Assembly: GCA_003225005.1 (NCBI GenBank)
Contig: QIAN01000061.1
Location: forward strand, 1-40,064
Direction of reading: 5' to 3'
Length of the DNA stretch: 40,064 nt
Source: Acidobacteriota bacterium
GTDB taxonomy: Bacteria > Acidobacteriota > Terriglobia > Terriglobales > Acidobacteriaceae
The notes under the pieces were generated by a model. That model was given only the letters and a program-made list of their open reading frames with translations. It made no database searches and was not told where the DNA came from. Position 1 is the first letter of the stretch, and every line of letters begins with the position of its first letter. A program made the translations under genes and the position numbers. This document shows positions 1 through 8,923 of the stretch, one piece after another.

Positions 1-350
1 CGTTTTTAGTTCCTCGGTTATCCAGTTCTGAATCCAACGGTAGCGACTGGTTTTGAATCTGCGATGCGCCCAGACCCGATTCTCAGCGCCTGCGTCTGTG
101 CTTATCGGCGGATGAAGGCCGTGGCATTTCGTAATGCCAATGCGAGTCAGCGCAGTGACGTCCCGGCGCTCGAAAGCCTCTTGTGTCTTGCTCGGCACAG
201 GGACATTTTCGGGTGATTGCTCTACTGCTGTGAAGGTCACGAACTACTGATAACTTTAGTCACCCGGTGATAGCTTCTGTACTATCGGCACCGTTTTGAG
301 CGATTTCTAGCGGAACGGTAGGGTTTGTTCTCTATAAGTTATAGAGGCTG
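1..350. other. Left-edge sequence without a recognised gene
   Basis: No recognisable gene was found. On the minus strand an open frame runs from a GTG at 238-240 to the window edge (80 codons, no stop, includes WAHRRFKTSRYRWIQNW). It has no clear ribosome binding site and I do not recognise the product. It could be the start of a gene beyond the edge or chance. Confidence 0.25.
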
Positions 351-811
351 CTAGGGGCTTAGCCGTTCTTTGTCCACCCAGGTTCCTCTGGAGTTGCAAA
401 TGTCAGTTTTGAGCGAAGGCCATGAGGTCAGCGTGCGCCCACTAGCGGCGTCGACCTCGACTAAGGTCCACGGTCCGTGGCAGATCGCCGCTACGGGCTT
501 GCCTGCTTCAAAAAAATGCTTCGCAAACGCACGGCGTCGGGGTTCATGCGAAGGGGGTCAGCATTCATGACTCCGCCGGGCAACAGCAGCGCGTCATACC
601 TTGACGGATCCACAGAGTTAAGCCGGCACGTCGACGGGCCCGTCGTCGCCCCAGTCTGTGTGATTCCAGCCCTTCACCTTGCCATCGACCGGCGAGACAA
701 CTTGCGTCTGCGCTCCCGCTTCGTCGAGGGCCTGCCTCGGCTCAAGCAATTCTGATTGCTCGAATCCATTGCCACTAATATTGATTTTTCTCCTTGGGGA
801 GTGTTAGCCAT
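351..811 (-). pseudogene. PfpI/DJ-1 family (type 1 glutamine amidotransferase-like) pseudogene
   Basis: The minus strand encodes recognisable pieces of a PfpI/DJ-1 superfamily protein in three frames. A start ATG at 811-809, preceded by a GGGAGG ribosome binding site, gives MANTPQGEKSILVA. One base appears lost, and the next frame gives GFEQSELLEPRQALDEAGA and KGWNHTDWGDDGPVDVP. One extra base then leads to YDALLLPGGVMNADPLRMN. A further lost base leads to FFEAGKPVAAICHGPWTLVE, which contains the nucleophile-elbow Cys of the family (AICHGP), then SWPSLKTDI and WVDKER. The usual last ~25 residues are missing. Intact relatives are about 180 aa and act in protein repair or as deglycase/protease-like enzymes. 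The order of pieces is certain; whether the indels are real or sequencing errors is not, but the missing C-terminus favours a true pseudogene. Confidence 0.85.
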
Positions 812-1016
812 GGTGTTTCCTCCCATTTAACAGTTCACGACCCATGCTAGGCCCGCTTTCCTAAGGAGGTTTAGCCGTTTGGATGCCCGCCCGGAACCAT
901 GTGGTTGTCATTCCACAGGATGGAAACGCGCCTCGGACTTGCTGTTCAGCGGCAGTTTCCAAGTGTTTCGGGGTCCATTGCCGGTTTTATGTAGGGTCAT
1001 TTAAAGTGGTTGCCGG

Positions 1017-1946
1017 ATGTCAACTACGGGAGAACGTTTCGAGCGCACGGTCGCCATCATGGAGCGCTTGCGCGCGCCAGGCGGATGTCCTTGGGATCGA
1101 GAGCAGACTTTCGATTCCATCAAGCCTTATACACTTGAGGAAACCTACGAAGTTCTCGAAGCCATCGACAATCGCGATTGGGCCGAACTGGCCGGCGAAC
1201 TCGGGGACCTGCTGTTGCAAGTCGTGTTTTATTCGGAAATGGCCAAGGAGCAGGGATCGTTTTCCATCGATGACGTCCTTGATCGGCTCTCAACAAAGCT
1301 CGTGGACCGGCATCCTCACGTATTCGGCGATGTGAAAGCTGATACATCCGCGAAAGTGCTGCGAAACTGGGAAGCCCTGAAGGCGGAAGAACGAAAGAAG
1401 AAATCCGGCGCCACTGGCGACAATGTCGCGCACGATCGGGTCACGGAGTCGGCGCCGAAGGCCCATGATGACCGTCATTCGGTATTGGCAGGCGTCTCTT
1501 CGGCCATGCCCTCGCTGCTCGAAGCCTATAAGCTCAGTTCTCGTGCCGCCCAGGCTGGGTTCGACTGGCCAAACATAGACGGCCTGTTCGACAAACTGAA
1601 TGAAGAGACGGAGGAATTACGCCAGCAGCTTGTGGAATATCCCGCGCCGGGACCCCGGCCGCACAGCCGAGGCATAGCAAGCTCAGGCCGTTCGAGCGTC
1701 TCGGAAGCCTTGCATCGGCGGCTCGAAGAGGAGGTCGGCGATCTGTTCTTCGTGTTGGTTAATATTGCACGTTACTTGTCGCTCGATCCTGAGTCCGCAT
1801 TGCGTAGGACAAATCGGAAATTCAAACGACGGTTCCAATGGATGGAACAGCAACTCCGCCAAAGCAATCGCACTCCCGAGAAGATATCCATGGAAGAGCT
1901 TGAATCACTTTGGCAGCAAGCGAAGCAGCAGGAGAAGCAGGTGTGA
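1017..1946 (+). CDS. mazG: MazG-family nucleoside triphosphate pyrophosphohydrolase
   Basis: All-alpha NTP pyrophosphatase that hydrolyses (d)NTPs to (d)NMP and PPi, a cytosolic house-cleaning enzyme. The family opening LRAPGGCPWDREQT lies near residues 19-32. It is followed by the metal-binding helix LEETYEVLEAI and by ELGDLLLQVVFYSEMA. A second MazG repeat is visible near residues 190-275 (LNEETEELRQQ and LEEEVGDLFFVLVNIARY). At 309 aa it exceeds the usual ~260. Part of the excess is a Pro/Ser/Arg-rich insert of about 25 residues between the two helices of the second repeat, and there is a long linker between repeats. The downstream acetyltransferase starts inside its stop codon region, so the two are probably translationally coupled. 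Confidence 0.93.
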   Translation: MSTTGERFERTVAIMERLRAPGGCPWDREQTFDSIKPYTLEETYEVLEAIDNRDWAELAGELGDLLLQVVFYSEMAKEQGSFSIDDVLDRLSTKLVDRHPHVFGDVKADTSAKVLRNWEALKAEERKKKSGATGDNVAHDRVTESAPKAHDDRHSVLAGVSSAMPSLLEAYKLSSRAAQAGFDWPNIDGLFDKLNEETEELRQQLVEYPAPGPRPHSRGIASSGRSSVSEALHRRLEEEVGDLFFVLVNIARYLSLDPESALRRTNRKFKRRFQWMEQQLRQSNRTPEKISMEELESLWQQAKQQEKQV

Positions 1947-2722
1947 GCCCTGGCCCCGTCGCGATTCGCCACTGCCACGGCTTAGACGAACTGCGCGCGT
2001 GCGTTGCGCTGCAGAAAGAAGTATGGAACTTCACCGACGCTGAGTTGATCCCGCTTCGCATGTTCGTGGTAGCGGAAAAGGTTGGGGGCCAAGTCATGGG
2101 GGCGTTTGACGGCACAGGATTGGTGGGCTTTGCGCTTTCCGTGCCCGGTACACGCTCCGGCCATATCTATTTGCACTCACACATGCTGGCGGTGCGCAAG
2201 GATCATCGGAACAGCGGCCTCGGCCGTCGCCTGAAGTTGCTCCAGCGCGAAGACGCACTAGCACGGGGAATCGAGCTGATCGAATGGACGTTTGATCCGC
2301 TGGAGATCAAGAATTCCTACCTCAACATCGAGAAGCTGGGTGCGATTGCACGGCGATACACCATCAATCAATATGGCATTACTTCTTCGCCGCTACAGGG
2401 CGGATTGCCCAGCGACCGGCTGATCGCGGAGTGGTGGTTGAAGTCAAAGCGCGTGGAAACGCTGTTGGCTACCGGCAAGAACCCACCGTTCAGCAGTGAG
2501 ACATTTGTCGAAGTCCCAGCACAGATTTACGACTGGAAGGCCGCTAACGAAACCCGAAATCGCGCCCAGCAGGTCCAGGAACGCAATTGTGAGCAGTTTC
2601 TGCGGTCGTTCGAGGCGGAACTCGCTGTACTGGGCTACGAACGCGACTCGGAGGGTAACGGTAAGTTCCAGCTGGGACGCTGGGAAGAGAAGTGGTCCTA
2701 TGCTTCGGAAGAGACTGCATGA
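1943..2722 (+). CDS. GNAT-family acetyltransferase, COG3375 type
   Basis: Predicted N-acetyltransferase of the GNAT fold. The chosen start is GTG 1943, whose last two bases overlap the mazG TGA; an in-frame ATG at 1910 lies inside mazG and is less likely. The acetyl-CoA loop looks like VRKDHRNSGLGRRLK (about residues 80-94), and WTFDPLEIKNSYLNIEKLGA is characteristic of this family. The C-terminal third is helical and charged. The substrate is unknown. The gene sits between mazG and menC with short gaps, an order I associate with acidobacterial genomes, which hints at, but does not prove, a link to menaquinone metabolism. Confidence 0.85.
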   Translation: MSPGPVAIRHCHGLDELRACVALQKEVWNFTDAELIPLRMFVVAEKVGGQVMGAFDGTGLVGFALSVPGTRSGHIYLHSHMLAVRKDHRNSGLGRRLKLLQREDALARGIELIEWTFDPLEIKNSYLNIEKLGAIARRYTINQYGITSSPLQGGLPSDRLIAEWWLKSKRVETLLATGKNPPFSSETFVEVPAQIYDWKAANETRNRAQQVQERNCEQFLRSFEAELAVLGYERDSEGNGKFQLGRWEEKWSYASEETA

Positions 2723-2752
2723 TTCCTAAAAGATTCGTCAGGTTTTAACCAG

Positions 2753-3868
2753 ATGAAAGTTGAAGCTGTCACTCTGCGCGAGATCCAAATGCCGCTCGTC
2801 AATTTCTTTGAGACCAGCTTTGGCCGTACTTACAGTCGTCGTATCGTTCTGGTCACCGCCCATTGTGAGGGTGTGAATGGATGGGGCGAGTGCGTGGCGG
2901 GCGAAGACCCCTTCTACAGTAGCGAGTGGATAGACAGTGCCTGGCCTACCATGACGCGCTATCTCGCCCCTGCGGTGCTGGGTCGCGAGTTCGATTCCGC
3001 ACGCGAGTGGGTTGGACTGTGTGCCAAAGTACGCGGCCATCGTATGGCCAAAGCCGGACTGGAAAATGCCCTCTGGGATGCCGAAGCAAAGCAAAAGCGG
3101 CAGCCATTGTGGAAGCTGCTCGGTGGCTCCAGGCACGAAATTGCGTGCGGAGTTTCCATCGGCATTCAGGATTCGGTCGAGCAACTATTAGACAGAATCC
3201 AGACTGAACTCGCCGCGGGTTATCGGCGGATCAAGGTGAAAGTGAAACCGGGGTGGGACCTCAATGTGCTTGAGAAGATTCGTTCTCGCTGGTCAGATAT
3301 TGTATTGAGCTGCGATGCGAACTCGGCTTACACGCTCGATGAGGTCGAGCATCTGCGTAAGTTCGACCAGTTCAATCTGCTGATGATAGAGCAACCCCTT
3401 TGGGACGACGAAATTTATTACCACGCCCGCCTTCAAAGAGAGCTGCGCACTGCAATCTGCCTTGACGAGTCGATCGTTCATGCGCGTAGTGCAGCGTTTG
3501 CCATCGAGAGTGGCGCTTGCCGAATTATCAATATCAAAGTCGGGCGAGTAGGCGGGTTCACCGAAGCCAAGAAGATCCACGACATGTGCCAGTCGCAGAA
3601 AATCCCGGTGTGGTGCGGTGGGATGTTGGAGTCGGGGATCGGCCGGGCGCATAATATCGCCCTCTCAACGCTGGAGAACTTCTCGCTTCCCGGAGACGTT
3701 TCTGCTTCCAAGCGCTATTGGAGGGAAGACATTATTGATCCAGAGGTTGAAGTTTCCTCTGAAGGAATGATTAAAATCTTCGACCAGCCGGGCGTGGGCT
3801 ACCAGGTGAGAGAAGATCTGATTGAGAAACTGACGGTGAAGAAAGAAACGCTGCGCGCCCCAGCCTAA
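2753..3868 (+). CDS. menC: o-Succinylbenzoate synthase (enolase superfamily)
   Basis: Dehydrates 2-succinyl-6-hydroxy-2,4-cyclohexadiene-1-carboxylate to o-succinylbenzoate in menaquinone synthesis; cytosolic. At 371 aa it matches the Amycolatopsis-type OSBS/N-acylamino-acid racemase group. The catalytic set is complete: KxK at K161/K163 (RIKVKVKPGWD), metal ligands D188 (SCDAN), E213 (MIEQP) and D238 (CLDES), and the second acid/base K262 (INIKVGRVGG). These positions lie within one residue of the characterised Amycolatopsis enzyme. It follows the acetyltransferase by 30 bp, probably in one operon. This subgroup often also racemises N-acyl amino acids, so dual activity is possible. No other men genes are in the window. 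Confidence 0.92.
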   Translation: MKVEAVTLREIQMPLVNFFETSFGRTYSRRIVLVTAHCEGVNGWGECVAGEDPFYSSEWIDSAWPTMTRYLAPAVLGREFDSAREWVGLCAKVRGHRMAKAGLENALWDAEAKQKRQPLWKLLGGSRHEIACGVSIGIQDSVEQLLDRIQTELAAGYRRIKVKVKPGWDLNVLEKIRSRWSDIVLSCDANSAYTLDEVEHLRKFDQFNLLMIEQPLWDDEIYYHARLQRELRTAICLDESIVHARSAAFAIESGACRIINIKVGRVGGFTEAKKIHDMCQSQKIPVWCGGMLESGIGRAHNIALSTLENFSLPGDVSASKRYWREDIIDPEVEVSSEGMIKIFDQPGVGYQVREDLIEKLTVKKETLRAPA

Positions 3869-3897
3869 GCCTCGGCCACCGCGTAAGCTGTTACGAG

Positions 3898-4830
3898 TTA
3901 CCTTCGCTCTGCTGTTTCTGTCTTGTCGTTTTGTGCCTGTGCCGATCTGACTTCCTGGCTCTCCAGCAATTCCACCCCCTGAGCCATCGTCATGCTCTCC
4001 GGGACTCGCCAAAAATCGCTGAAACGCTCGTCAGTCTTGATATTCAGACTTTTCAGCAGAAGGATCTTCCCGGTGAAATTAAGCACCATACGGGTCACAT
4101 CCCACGTCCCATCGGTAACCTCAGCCTGCTGAACCATGAAGTGGCCACCCTTGTCGAGATGCCCCAGAATGTCCCAACCGAAGGCAACCTCTTTGAATAG
4201 AGTACCGTCAATCCTGGCTATGCGATGGCATTGAGCGTCGATCAGCAATTCCCCGTGCATACCGGTCAGCACTTGTTCCACATGTGAAGGCGGAGCGAAA
4301 GTGGGGTTGGGACGAAACTTCAATCGCAACAGTTTATCGCCGATCCTACCCACGTCGTCGGTTCCGTCTTGAGTCCCATCATACTCGTAGAGAAAAGCTT
4401 CGGGCAAAGCCCTGACGATGCGTAGCGTATGTTCGGTGTCTTCTTTCTCTTGTTTTTGTCTACGGTGGAGTTGGTCGGGATCCTTGATCTGACGCTGAAG
4501 CCGGCTCTTTTCCGCCTGCATTTGCTCAGCGGAGGCGGGCTGGTCATTGTACGCGACCACCATGCCGAGCATTGCATCGCGTGTCTCCACGTATATTTTG
4601 GTTTGCGAACCGTGACCCGTTTCTCTGCGGGAACGAAAACGATGCTTGACCGACGCGCGTTCGGCAGCGGCTACTTCCTGTGCGACTGTCAAACGCACTA
4701 GTTCCGCTGGCGGAAGGTTCTCTGGAGTATTTGCCGGCATCCCGAACAACGGATTCGCCGCGGCCAGGATAACAGAGGCGACCAGGGTACCAGCGGTGCA
4801 TAGCGGGAAATTGGGATTTTGCCGTCTCAT
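3898..4830 (-). CDS. Exported protein of unknown function
   Basis: About 310 aa with an N-terminal signal peptide (hydrophobic core LCTAGTLVASVILAAANPLF, then a small-residue cleavage region). I take ATG 4830; an ATG at 4854 adds eight residues. The mature part begins with a charged helical stretch rich in Gln, Glu and Arg. It continues into a beta-rich half with FRPNPTFAPPSHVEQVL and GELLIDAQCHRIARIDGTL. The second half resembles LolA-like or outer-membrane lipoprotein sorting folds in texture, but I see no diagnostic motif. It faces menC tail to tail with a 29-bp gap. Likely periplasmic; function unassigned. Confidence 0.7.
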   Translation of the reverse strand: MRRQNPNFPLCTAGTLVASVILAAANPLFGMPANTPENLPPAELVRLTVAQEVAAAERASVKHRFRSRRETGHGSQTKIYVETRDAMLGMVVAYNDQPASAEQMQAEKSRLQRQIKDPDQLHRRQKQEKEDTEHTLRIVRALPEAFLYEYDGTQDGTDDVGRIGDKLLRLKFRPNPTFAPPSHVEQVLTGMHGELLIDAQCHRIARIDGTLFKEVAFGWDILGHLDKGGHFMVQQAEVTDGTWDVTRMVLNFTGKILLLKSLNIKTDERFSDFWRVPESMTMAQGVELLESQEVRSAQAQNDKTETAERR

Positions 4831-5075
4831 CTGGTTCTCTTTCGCATGTCTCATGCGATTCTTTGGATGCCAGTTTTCGCAATCAGAGTTTACTATTGGC
4901 GTCCGACCTTTTCTCTACAGTTCATCCGGTACACTGTTGCACCAACACGGCAGCTTGCCGCGCGCATGCGGCGTTCAGTATAGTCAAGGGAGCGGTGCGA
5001 CCCTCGGGTTTGCCTCCGGAAGCTCATTTCGAACACATTTGTTTGGTATGAATCCCGCTTTGCTAGGAAAGGATT

Positions 5076-5450
5076 ATGGCTATGCCGGTGTCTGGCGAGT
5101 TGGCACAACTTGGGAAATCGGTGGTGATCAAAGGCGAGCTCTCGGGCAGCGAGGATCTGTATGTGGATGGCCAAGTCGAAGGCAGCATCACCCTCAAGGG
5201 TAATAATCTGACGGTGGGGCCTAACGGCCAGGTTAAAGCCAACGTCGAAGCAAAAGGTGTCGTTGTGCAGGGGAAGCTCGAAGGTAATATCCACGCCAGC
5301 GACCGGGTTGAATTGCGCAAAGCTGCGAGTGTCACTGGAGATGTCACGACCCAGCGTATTTCCATCGAGGAAGGCGCGTACCTGAAAGGCAAGGTCGACA
5401 TTCAGAAGCTCGAGGGAAAGCCGGAGGCGAAGGCCGCGCCCGCGAAATGA
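5076..5450 (+). CDS. Bactofilin
   Basis: Cytoskeletal polymer-forming protein of 124 aa. The central right-handed beta-helix shows the bactofilin repeat pattern, with GELSGSEDLYVDGQVEGSI near residues 20-38 and regularly spaced Gly, Val and Ile up to about residue 110. A short Pro/Ala/Lys-rich tail follows. Bactofilins polymerise without nucleotide at the inner face of the membrane and scaffold cell-wall, polarity or motility factors. The start is supported by the upstream AGGAAAGG. The stop overlaps the start of a 30-codon ORF, and a methyltransferase follows, so the three are likely cotranscribed. Confidence 0.93.
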   Translation: MAMPVSGELAQLGKSVVIKGELSGSEDLYVDGQVEGSITLKGNNLTVGPNGQVKANVEAKGVVVQGKLEGNIHASDRVELRKAASVTGDVTTQRISIEEGAYLKGKVDIQKLEGKPEAKAAPAK

Positions 5451-5539
5451 GCTCTTGGAAGAATGATTGGGAGTCGGTCGCGGCGTTAGGGGTCAGTGAG
5501 GCCTGGGCATTGGCATTCGGGCAGGGAACCCGGAAGTAA
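5447..5539 (+). CDS. 30-aa ORF coupled to bactofilin
   Basis: Begins at the ATG of an ATGA overlap with the bactofilin stop and ends two bases before the methyltransferase ATG. It thus fills the gap between the two genes exactly. The predicted peptide contains two Trp pairs in an acidic, Ala-rich context (SSWKNDWESVAALG, SEAWALAFGQG). It may be a real micropeptide or only a device that carries ribosomes from one gene to the next. No homologue is known to me. Confidence 0.4.
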   Translation: MSSWKNDWESVAALGVSEAWALAFGQGTRK

Positions 5540-5541
5540 GG

Positions 5542-6264
5542 ATGGCGTCTGTAGTACAGAACTTCATGAAATTGTTTCGCGGCTCATCGGGCGGATCTGA
5601 GACCACAACTCCGGCGCAGGCCTCGCAAAAGCTCACCCGCCGTTCTAGCGGACTGGGGGAGGCTGCGCGCTCCTGGGACACCGAGCAGACCTTATGCATT
5701 CTTGATCTTGGAGCAACCTCCGCAGCAAACATTCGGTACTTTACCGAACGCGGACACAAGATTTACAGCGAAGACTTGCTCACGGCGTCCACCGAGCCCT
5801 CGCTGATTACGAAGGACGATCAGGGCAATACTGTTTTAGACAGTCGCCGGTTTCTAGCCGATAATTTGGTCTATCCGGCCGCACACTTCGACGTGGTTTT
5901 GTGCTGGAATCTTCCCGACTATCTTGACGAGAGTTTAGTTAAGCCTGTCGTGGGGCGGCTGTGGTCAGTGCTCAAGCCTGGCGGCATGTTGCTCGCGTTC
6001 TTTCATACGCGCGATGCAGGACCGGACTCTCCGTGTTACCGATTTCATATCATCAGTCCCGATACACTTGAAATGCAGCGCATTGTCCTGCGCAAGGAAA
6101 CTCGCCGCGGCCAAACTGGCGCCGTGCCTACCGCGGTTAGCGATGGCTTCCGTCTTCAGCGTGTGTTCAACAACCGCCACATCGAAAATCTCTTCCGCGA
6201 TTTTATCTCCATAAAGTTTTTCCTTGCCCGCGACAATGTTCGTGAAGTGCTGGTCGGGCGTTAG
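5542..6264 (+). CDS. Class I SAM-dependent methyltransferase-like protein
   Basis: 240 aa. Motif I of the Rossmann fold is LCILDLGATSAANIRYFTERG near residues 51-71, with GAT replacing the usual GCG. It is followed by DVVLCWNLPDYLDE (motif post-III/IV) and the LKPGGMLLAFFH strand. The N-terminal ~45 residues are Ser/Thr-rich and probably disordered. The substrate is unknown. Close coupling to bactofilin suggests a role near the cell envelope or cytoskeleton. A ribosome binding site (GTAAGGATG) overlaps the preceding stop. The 3' end overlaps the convergent gene by 4 bp. Confidence 0.8.
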   Translation: MASVVQNFMKLFRGSSGGSETTTPAQASQKLTRRSSGLGEAARSWDTEQTLCILDLGATSAANIRYFTERGHKIYSEDLLTASTEPSLITKDDQGNTVLDSRRFLADNLVYPAAHFDVVLCWNLPDYLDESLVKPVVGRLWSVLKPGGMLLAFFHTRDAGPDSPCYRFHIISPDTLEMQRIVLRKETRRGQTGAVPTAVSDGFRLQRVFNNRHIENLFRDFISIKFFLARDNVREVLVGR

Positions 6265-6995
6265 AGCATGGGGCGGTCTCCCGCCGTTTGTTCAGGCCGG
6301 ACAAGTCTGTCCGGGCTCGGTTCCTTCCACAGAATGACCGCCATGCGAAAAAGATAGTGGCGAGAGATTTCCAGTCGGGGTGCCTTCTCAGAGGGAAACG
6401 CGCACGAAAGTATTCGCCGAATCTCATCCGGAACATACGCCCGGCGCACCGATGCCAGGCCGTCGACTCGCGAAATGTACGTGCGCATTAGAGGAAAACC
6501 GGCATAGACCAAGGCAAGGTGCAAGGGATGCCGAATCAGATCATTGATCAGCACGGCGCGACGGCTGACTCGCAGCGCATCGCGTACGAAGTGTACCAAC
6601 TGGGGTGGGTCAAGGTGGTGCGCAAACAAATTGCAGCTGACCAGGTCGAAGGCTGCATCGCGGAAAGGGAGGGCGAGCGCATCGGCGACTACGGCTCGCG
6701 ACCGGGTAGGCAAATGTGATCGAGCGCGGTCGAGCAGCGCAAAGTCGAGCACAACACCTCGTCGCGCCAGACGCTTCGCCGTGGTCCTGGGAGCTTCCCC
6801 AAATCCGGCGGCGACCTCCAACAAAGATAGGTGCTTTGTCCCTGTCGCCGCCACTACCCGCTCCACCATCGAGTAGGTAGTAGCCACGCCGCCAAACCAA
6901 CGATTCATCCGGCAAAGGTCCTGCAGGGAGGCTTGAATGTCGCGAGGAGAGCCAGCGTCGGAATCGAGAAGTTCGAGAGTGTTGGTCCGCTGCAT
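6261..6995 (-). CDS. Class I SAM-dependent methyltransferase
   Basis: 244 aa. Motif I is LSLLEVAAGFGEAPRTTAKRL near residues 56-76; the acidic pair at the end of strand 2 is replaced by LLDRA. ADALALPFRDAAFDLVSCNLFAHHL is the post-I/motif II region, and LINDLIRHP follows. The layout resembles small-molecule O/C-methyltransferases found next to polyketide-type genes, but no such partner is present here. Convergent with the bactofilin-linked methyltransferase, sharing four bases at the stops. Upstream on the same strand lies the ABC exporter at an 80-bp distance. Confidence 0.82.
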   Translation of the reverse strand: MQRTNTLELLDSDAGSPRDIQASLQDLCRMNRWFGGVATTYSMVERVVAATGTKHLSLLEVAAGFGEAPRTTAKRLARRGVVLDFALLDRARSHLPTRSRAVVADALALPFRDAAFDLVSCNLFAHHLDPPQLVHFVRDALRVSRRAVLINDLIRHPLHLALVYAGFPLMRTYISRVDGLASVRRAYVPDEIRRILSCAFPSEKAPRLEISRHYLFRMAVILWKEPSPDRLVRPEQTAGDRPML

Positions 6996-7074
6996 GAAGC
7001 GCTGGATATGCAGGAATCCCTCTACTAGTCCAAATCACAACGACACTACTATACGCTCGGATGGCTTCGCTGAT

Positions 7075-8814
7075 TCAGACCTCTGCCAGTTCCTCTTCCA
7101 GCAACTGTTTGTTATACAGGTCTGTATAGTACCCGTTCAACGCCAGGAGTTCGTCGTGCGTGCCCAGTTCGACGATACGCCCGCCGTGCAGGACGGCGAT
7201 GCGATCGGCGTTGCGCACGGTCGAGACTCGGTGGGAAATGAAGATGGTCGTGCGTCCCCGCATGACGTCGCGCAGGTGATTGAGAATTTTATCTTCGGTG
7301 TGGGTATCGACGCTGGAGAGTGCGTCATCCAAAATCAGGATCCGCGGATTCCGGATAAGCGCGCGGGCAATGGCGGCCCGCTGCTTCTGTCCTCCAGAAA
7401 GCGTGATGCCACGTTCTCCAACCATCGTGAGATATTGTTCGGGGAAACTCTCGATGTCCGCCGCAATGTTGGCGGCTGTGGCGGCCTCATGAATTTGCTG
7501 GTCTGTGGCAGAGTCCACCCCTAGCGCGATGTTTTCGCGCATGCGGTCGCTGAACAGAAATGTCTCCTGGGGCACAAAACCAATGTTCTTTCGCAACGAC
7601 GCCAGTGAGTAGTCGCGGATCGGACGGCCGTCAATCAAGACCATGCCGGGCTCTGCATCGTAAATACGAGGGATAAGGTTAACCAACGTCGTCTTTCCGG
7701 AGCCCGTGGGACCAACAATCGCCAGACTGCTGCCCGGCGGAATGCGCAGATTGAGATTGTGCAGCACCGGCTTTCCGTTGTAGCTGAAGTCAAGGCCGCG
7801 GAACTCGATTTCGCCCGTTATGGGCAAGTCGCAGGCTTGAGCGGCATCCCTTATTTCGGACTGTTCCACCAGGATTTCATTGATGCGTACCATCGACGCC
7901 GTGCCCCGCTGGAAAATGTTGACTACCCAGCCCAGGGCGATCACCGGGAAGGTAAGCTGCACCATGTAAATGTTAAACGCGGCGAAACCGCCGATTTTCA
8001 TATGGCCCAGTAATACTTCGCGTCCGCCAATCCACAGAACCAAAACGACCGCTACGCCGAGCATCAGTTCCAGCGTGGGCCAAAGCATGCCCATGAGCCT
8101 CACCAGCTTCAGGCTGCGCGCAATATATTCCTGGTTGGCTGTTTCAAAGGACGCAATCTCCGCCTGCTCCTGGACGTAGGCCCGGATCAACCGCGCTCCG
8201 GAAAAGTTCTCCTGCGCGCGGGCGGAAATGTCGGAAAACATCGCCTGAATTCTTTCGAAGCGCTCGTGAATGCGGCGTCCGAAATACTGAATCACTACGC
8301 TGACTACGGGGAGCGGCAGAAAAGCGTAGAAGGTCAGCTTCGGACTGATCGCCAGCATGAACGCCAGCGCGCCGGCCGTGAATACGATGGTGTTCGCTGA
8401 ATACATGATGGCGGGGCCCAGCAGCATGCGCACGGCATTGAGATCATTGGTTGCCCGCGCCATGATGTCGCCGGTGCGCATGCGCTGGTAGTAAGAGTAC
8501 GGAAGGCTTTCAAGATGGCGGAAGAAATCGTTGCGCAGGTCGAACTCAATGTCGCGGGAAATGCCTATGACGATCCAGCGCGTCAGGAATAAGAAAATGT
8601 TGCGGACAGCCGCTATGGACAACAGCAGCAGAGCAAAGTGCTGGAGCTTGTGAAGCGTAATTCCGGTATAGAGATCGTCAACAGCCCGGCGAATGACCTG
8701 GGGAAAAACCACCCACGCGCCGTTGTTCAGAAAAACGCAAACTGTCCCCGCCGCATAGCCCCAGCGGTATCGCTTGAGATAGGGCAGCAGCGGACGCAAG
8801 CTCTTAGGCAACAT
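7075..8814 (-). CDS. ABC exporter half-transporter (permease fused to ATPase), MsbA-like
   Basis: 579 aa from ATG 8814; an upstream TTG at 8853 is less plausible. Six predicted membrane helices occupy about residues 15-315 (type I exporter fold). The nucleotide-binding domain has Walker A GPTGSGKTT (about 368-376), Q-loop FVPQETFLF, signature LSGGQKQR (about 472-479), Walker B ILILDDALSS (about 490-499) and the H-loop FISHR. It works as a dimer in the inner membrane and exports lipid, peptide or drug substrates. The single gene without a partner suggests a homodimer. Substrate cannot be told from sequence. Confidence 0.92.
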   Translation of the reverse strand: MLPKSLRPLLPYLKRYRWGYAAGTVCVFLNNGAWVVFPQVIRRAVDDLYTGITLHKLQHFALLLLSIAAVRNIFLFLTRWIVIGISRDIEFDLRNDFFRHLESLPYSYYQRMRTGDIMARATNDLNAVRMLLGPAIMYSANTIVFTAGALAFMLAISPKLTFYAFLPLPVVSVVIQYFGRRIHERFERIQAMFSDISARAQENFSGARLIRAYVQEQAEIASFETANQEYIARSLKLVRLMGMLWPTLELMLGVAVVLVLWIGGREVLLGHMKIGGFAAFNIYMVQLTFPVIALGWVVNIFQRGTASMVRINEILVEQSEIRDAAQACDLPITGEIEFRGLDFSYNGKPVLHNLNLRIPPGSSLAIVGPTGSGKTTLVNLIPRIYDAEPGMVLIDGRPIRDYSLASLRKNIGFVPQETFLFSDRMRENIALGVDSATDQQIHEAATAANIAADIESFPEQYLTMVGERGITLSGGQKQRAAIARALIRNPRILILDDALSSVDTHTEDKILNHLRDVMRGRTTIFISHRVSTVRNADRIAVLHGGRIVELGTHDELLALNGYYTDLYNKQLLEEELAEV

Positions 8815-8923
8815 GCAGTTTTGTAGATGAGATTTTAGCAGGCGAGGGTGCAAGTTGTTGCGGGTGTTGGTCCGATGAGGGCGGTGCTCCTGGCTGAAGC
8901 GCGGGTTTGAGTCGTGGAGAGGC

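Noticed and set aside
883-1335. 150-codon plus frame ahead of mazG
   Set aside because: It overlaps mazG in another frame over 300 bp and shows no family motif; mazG is certain.
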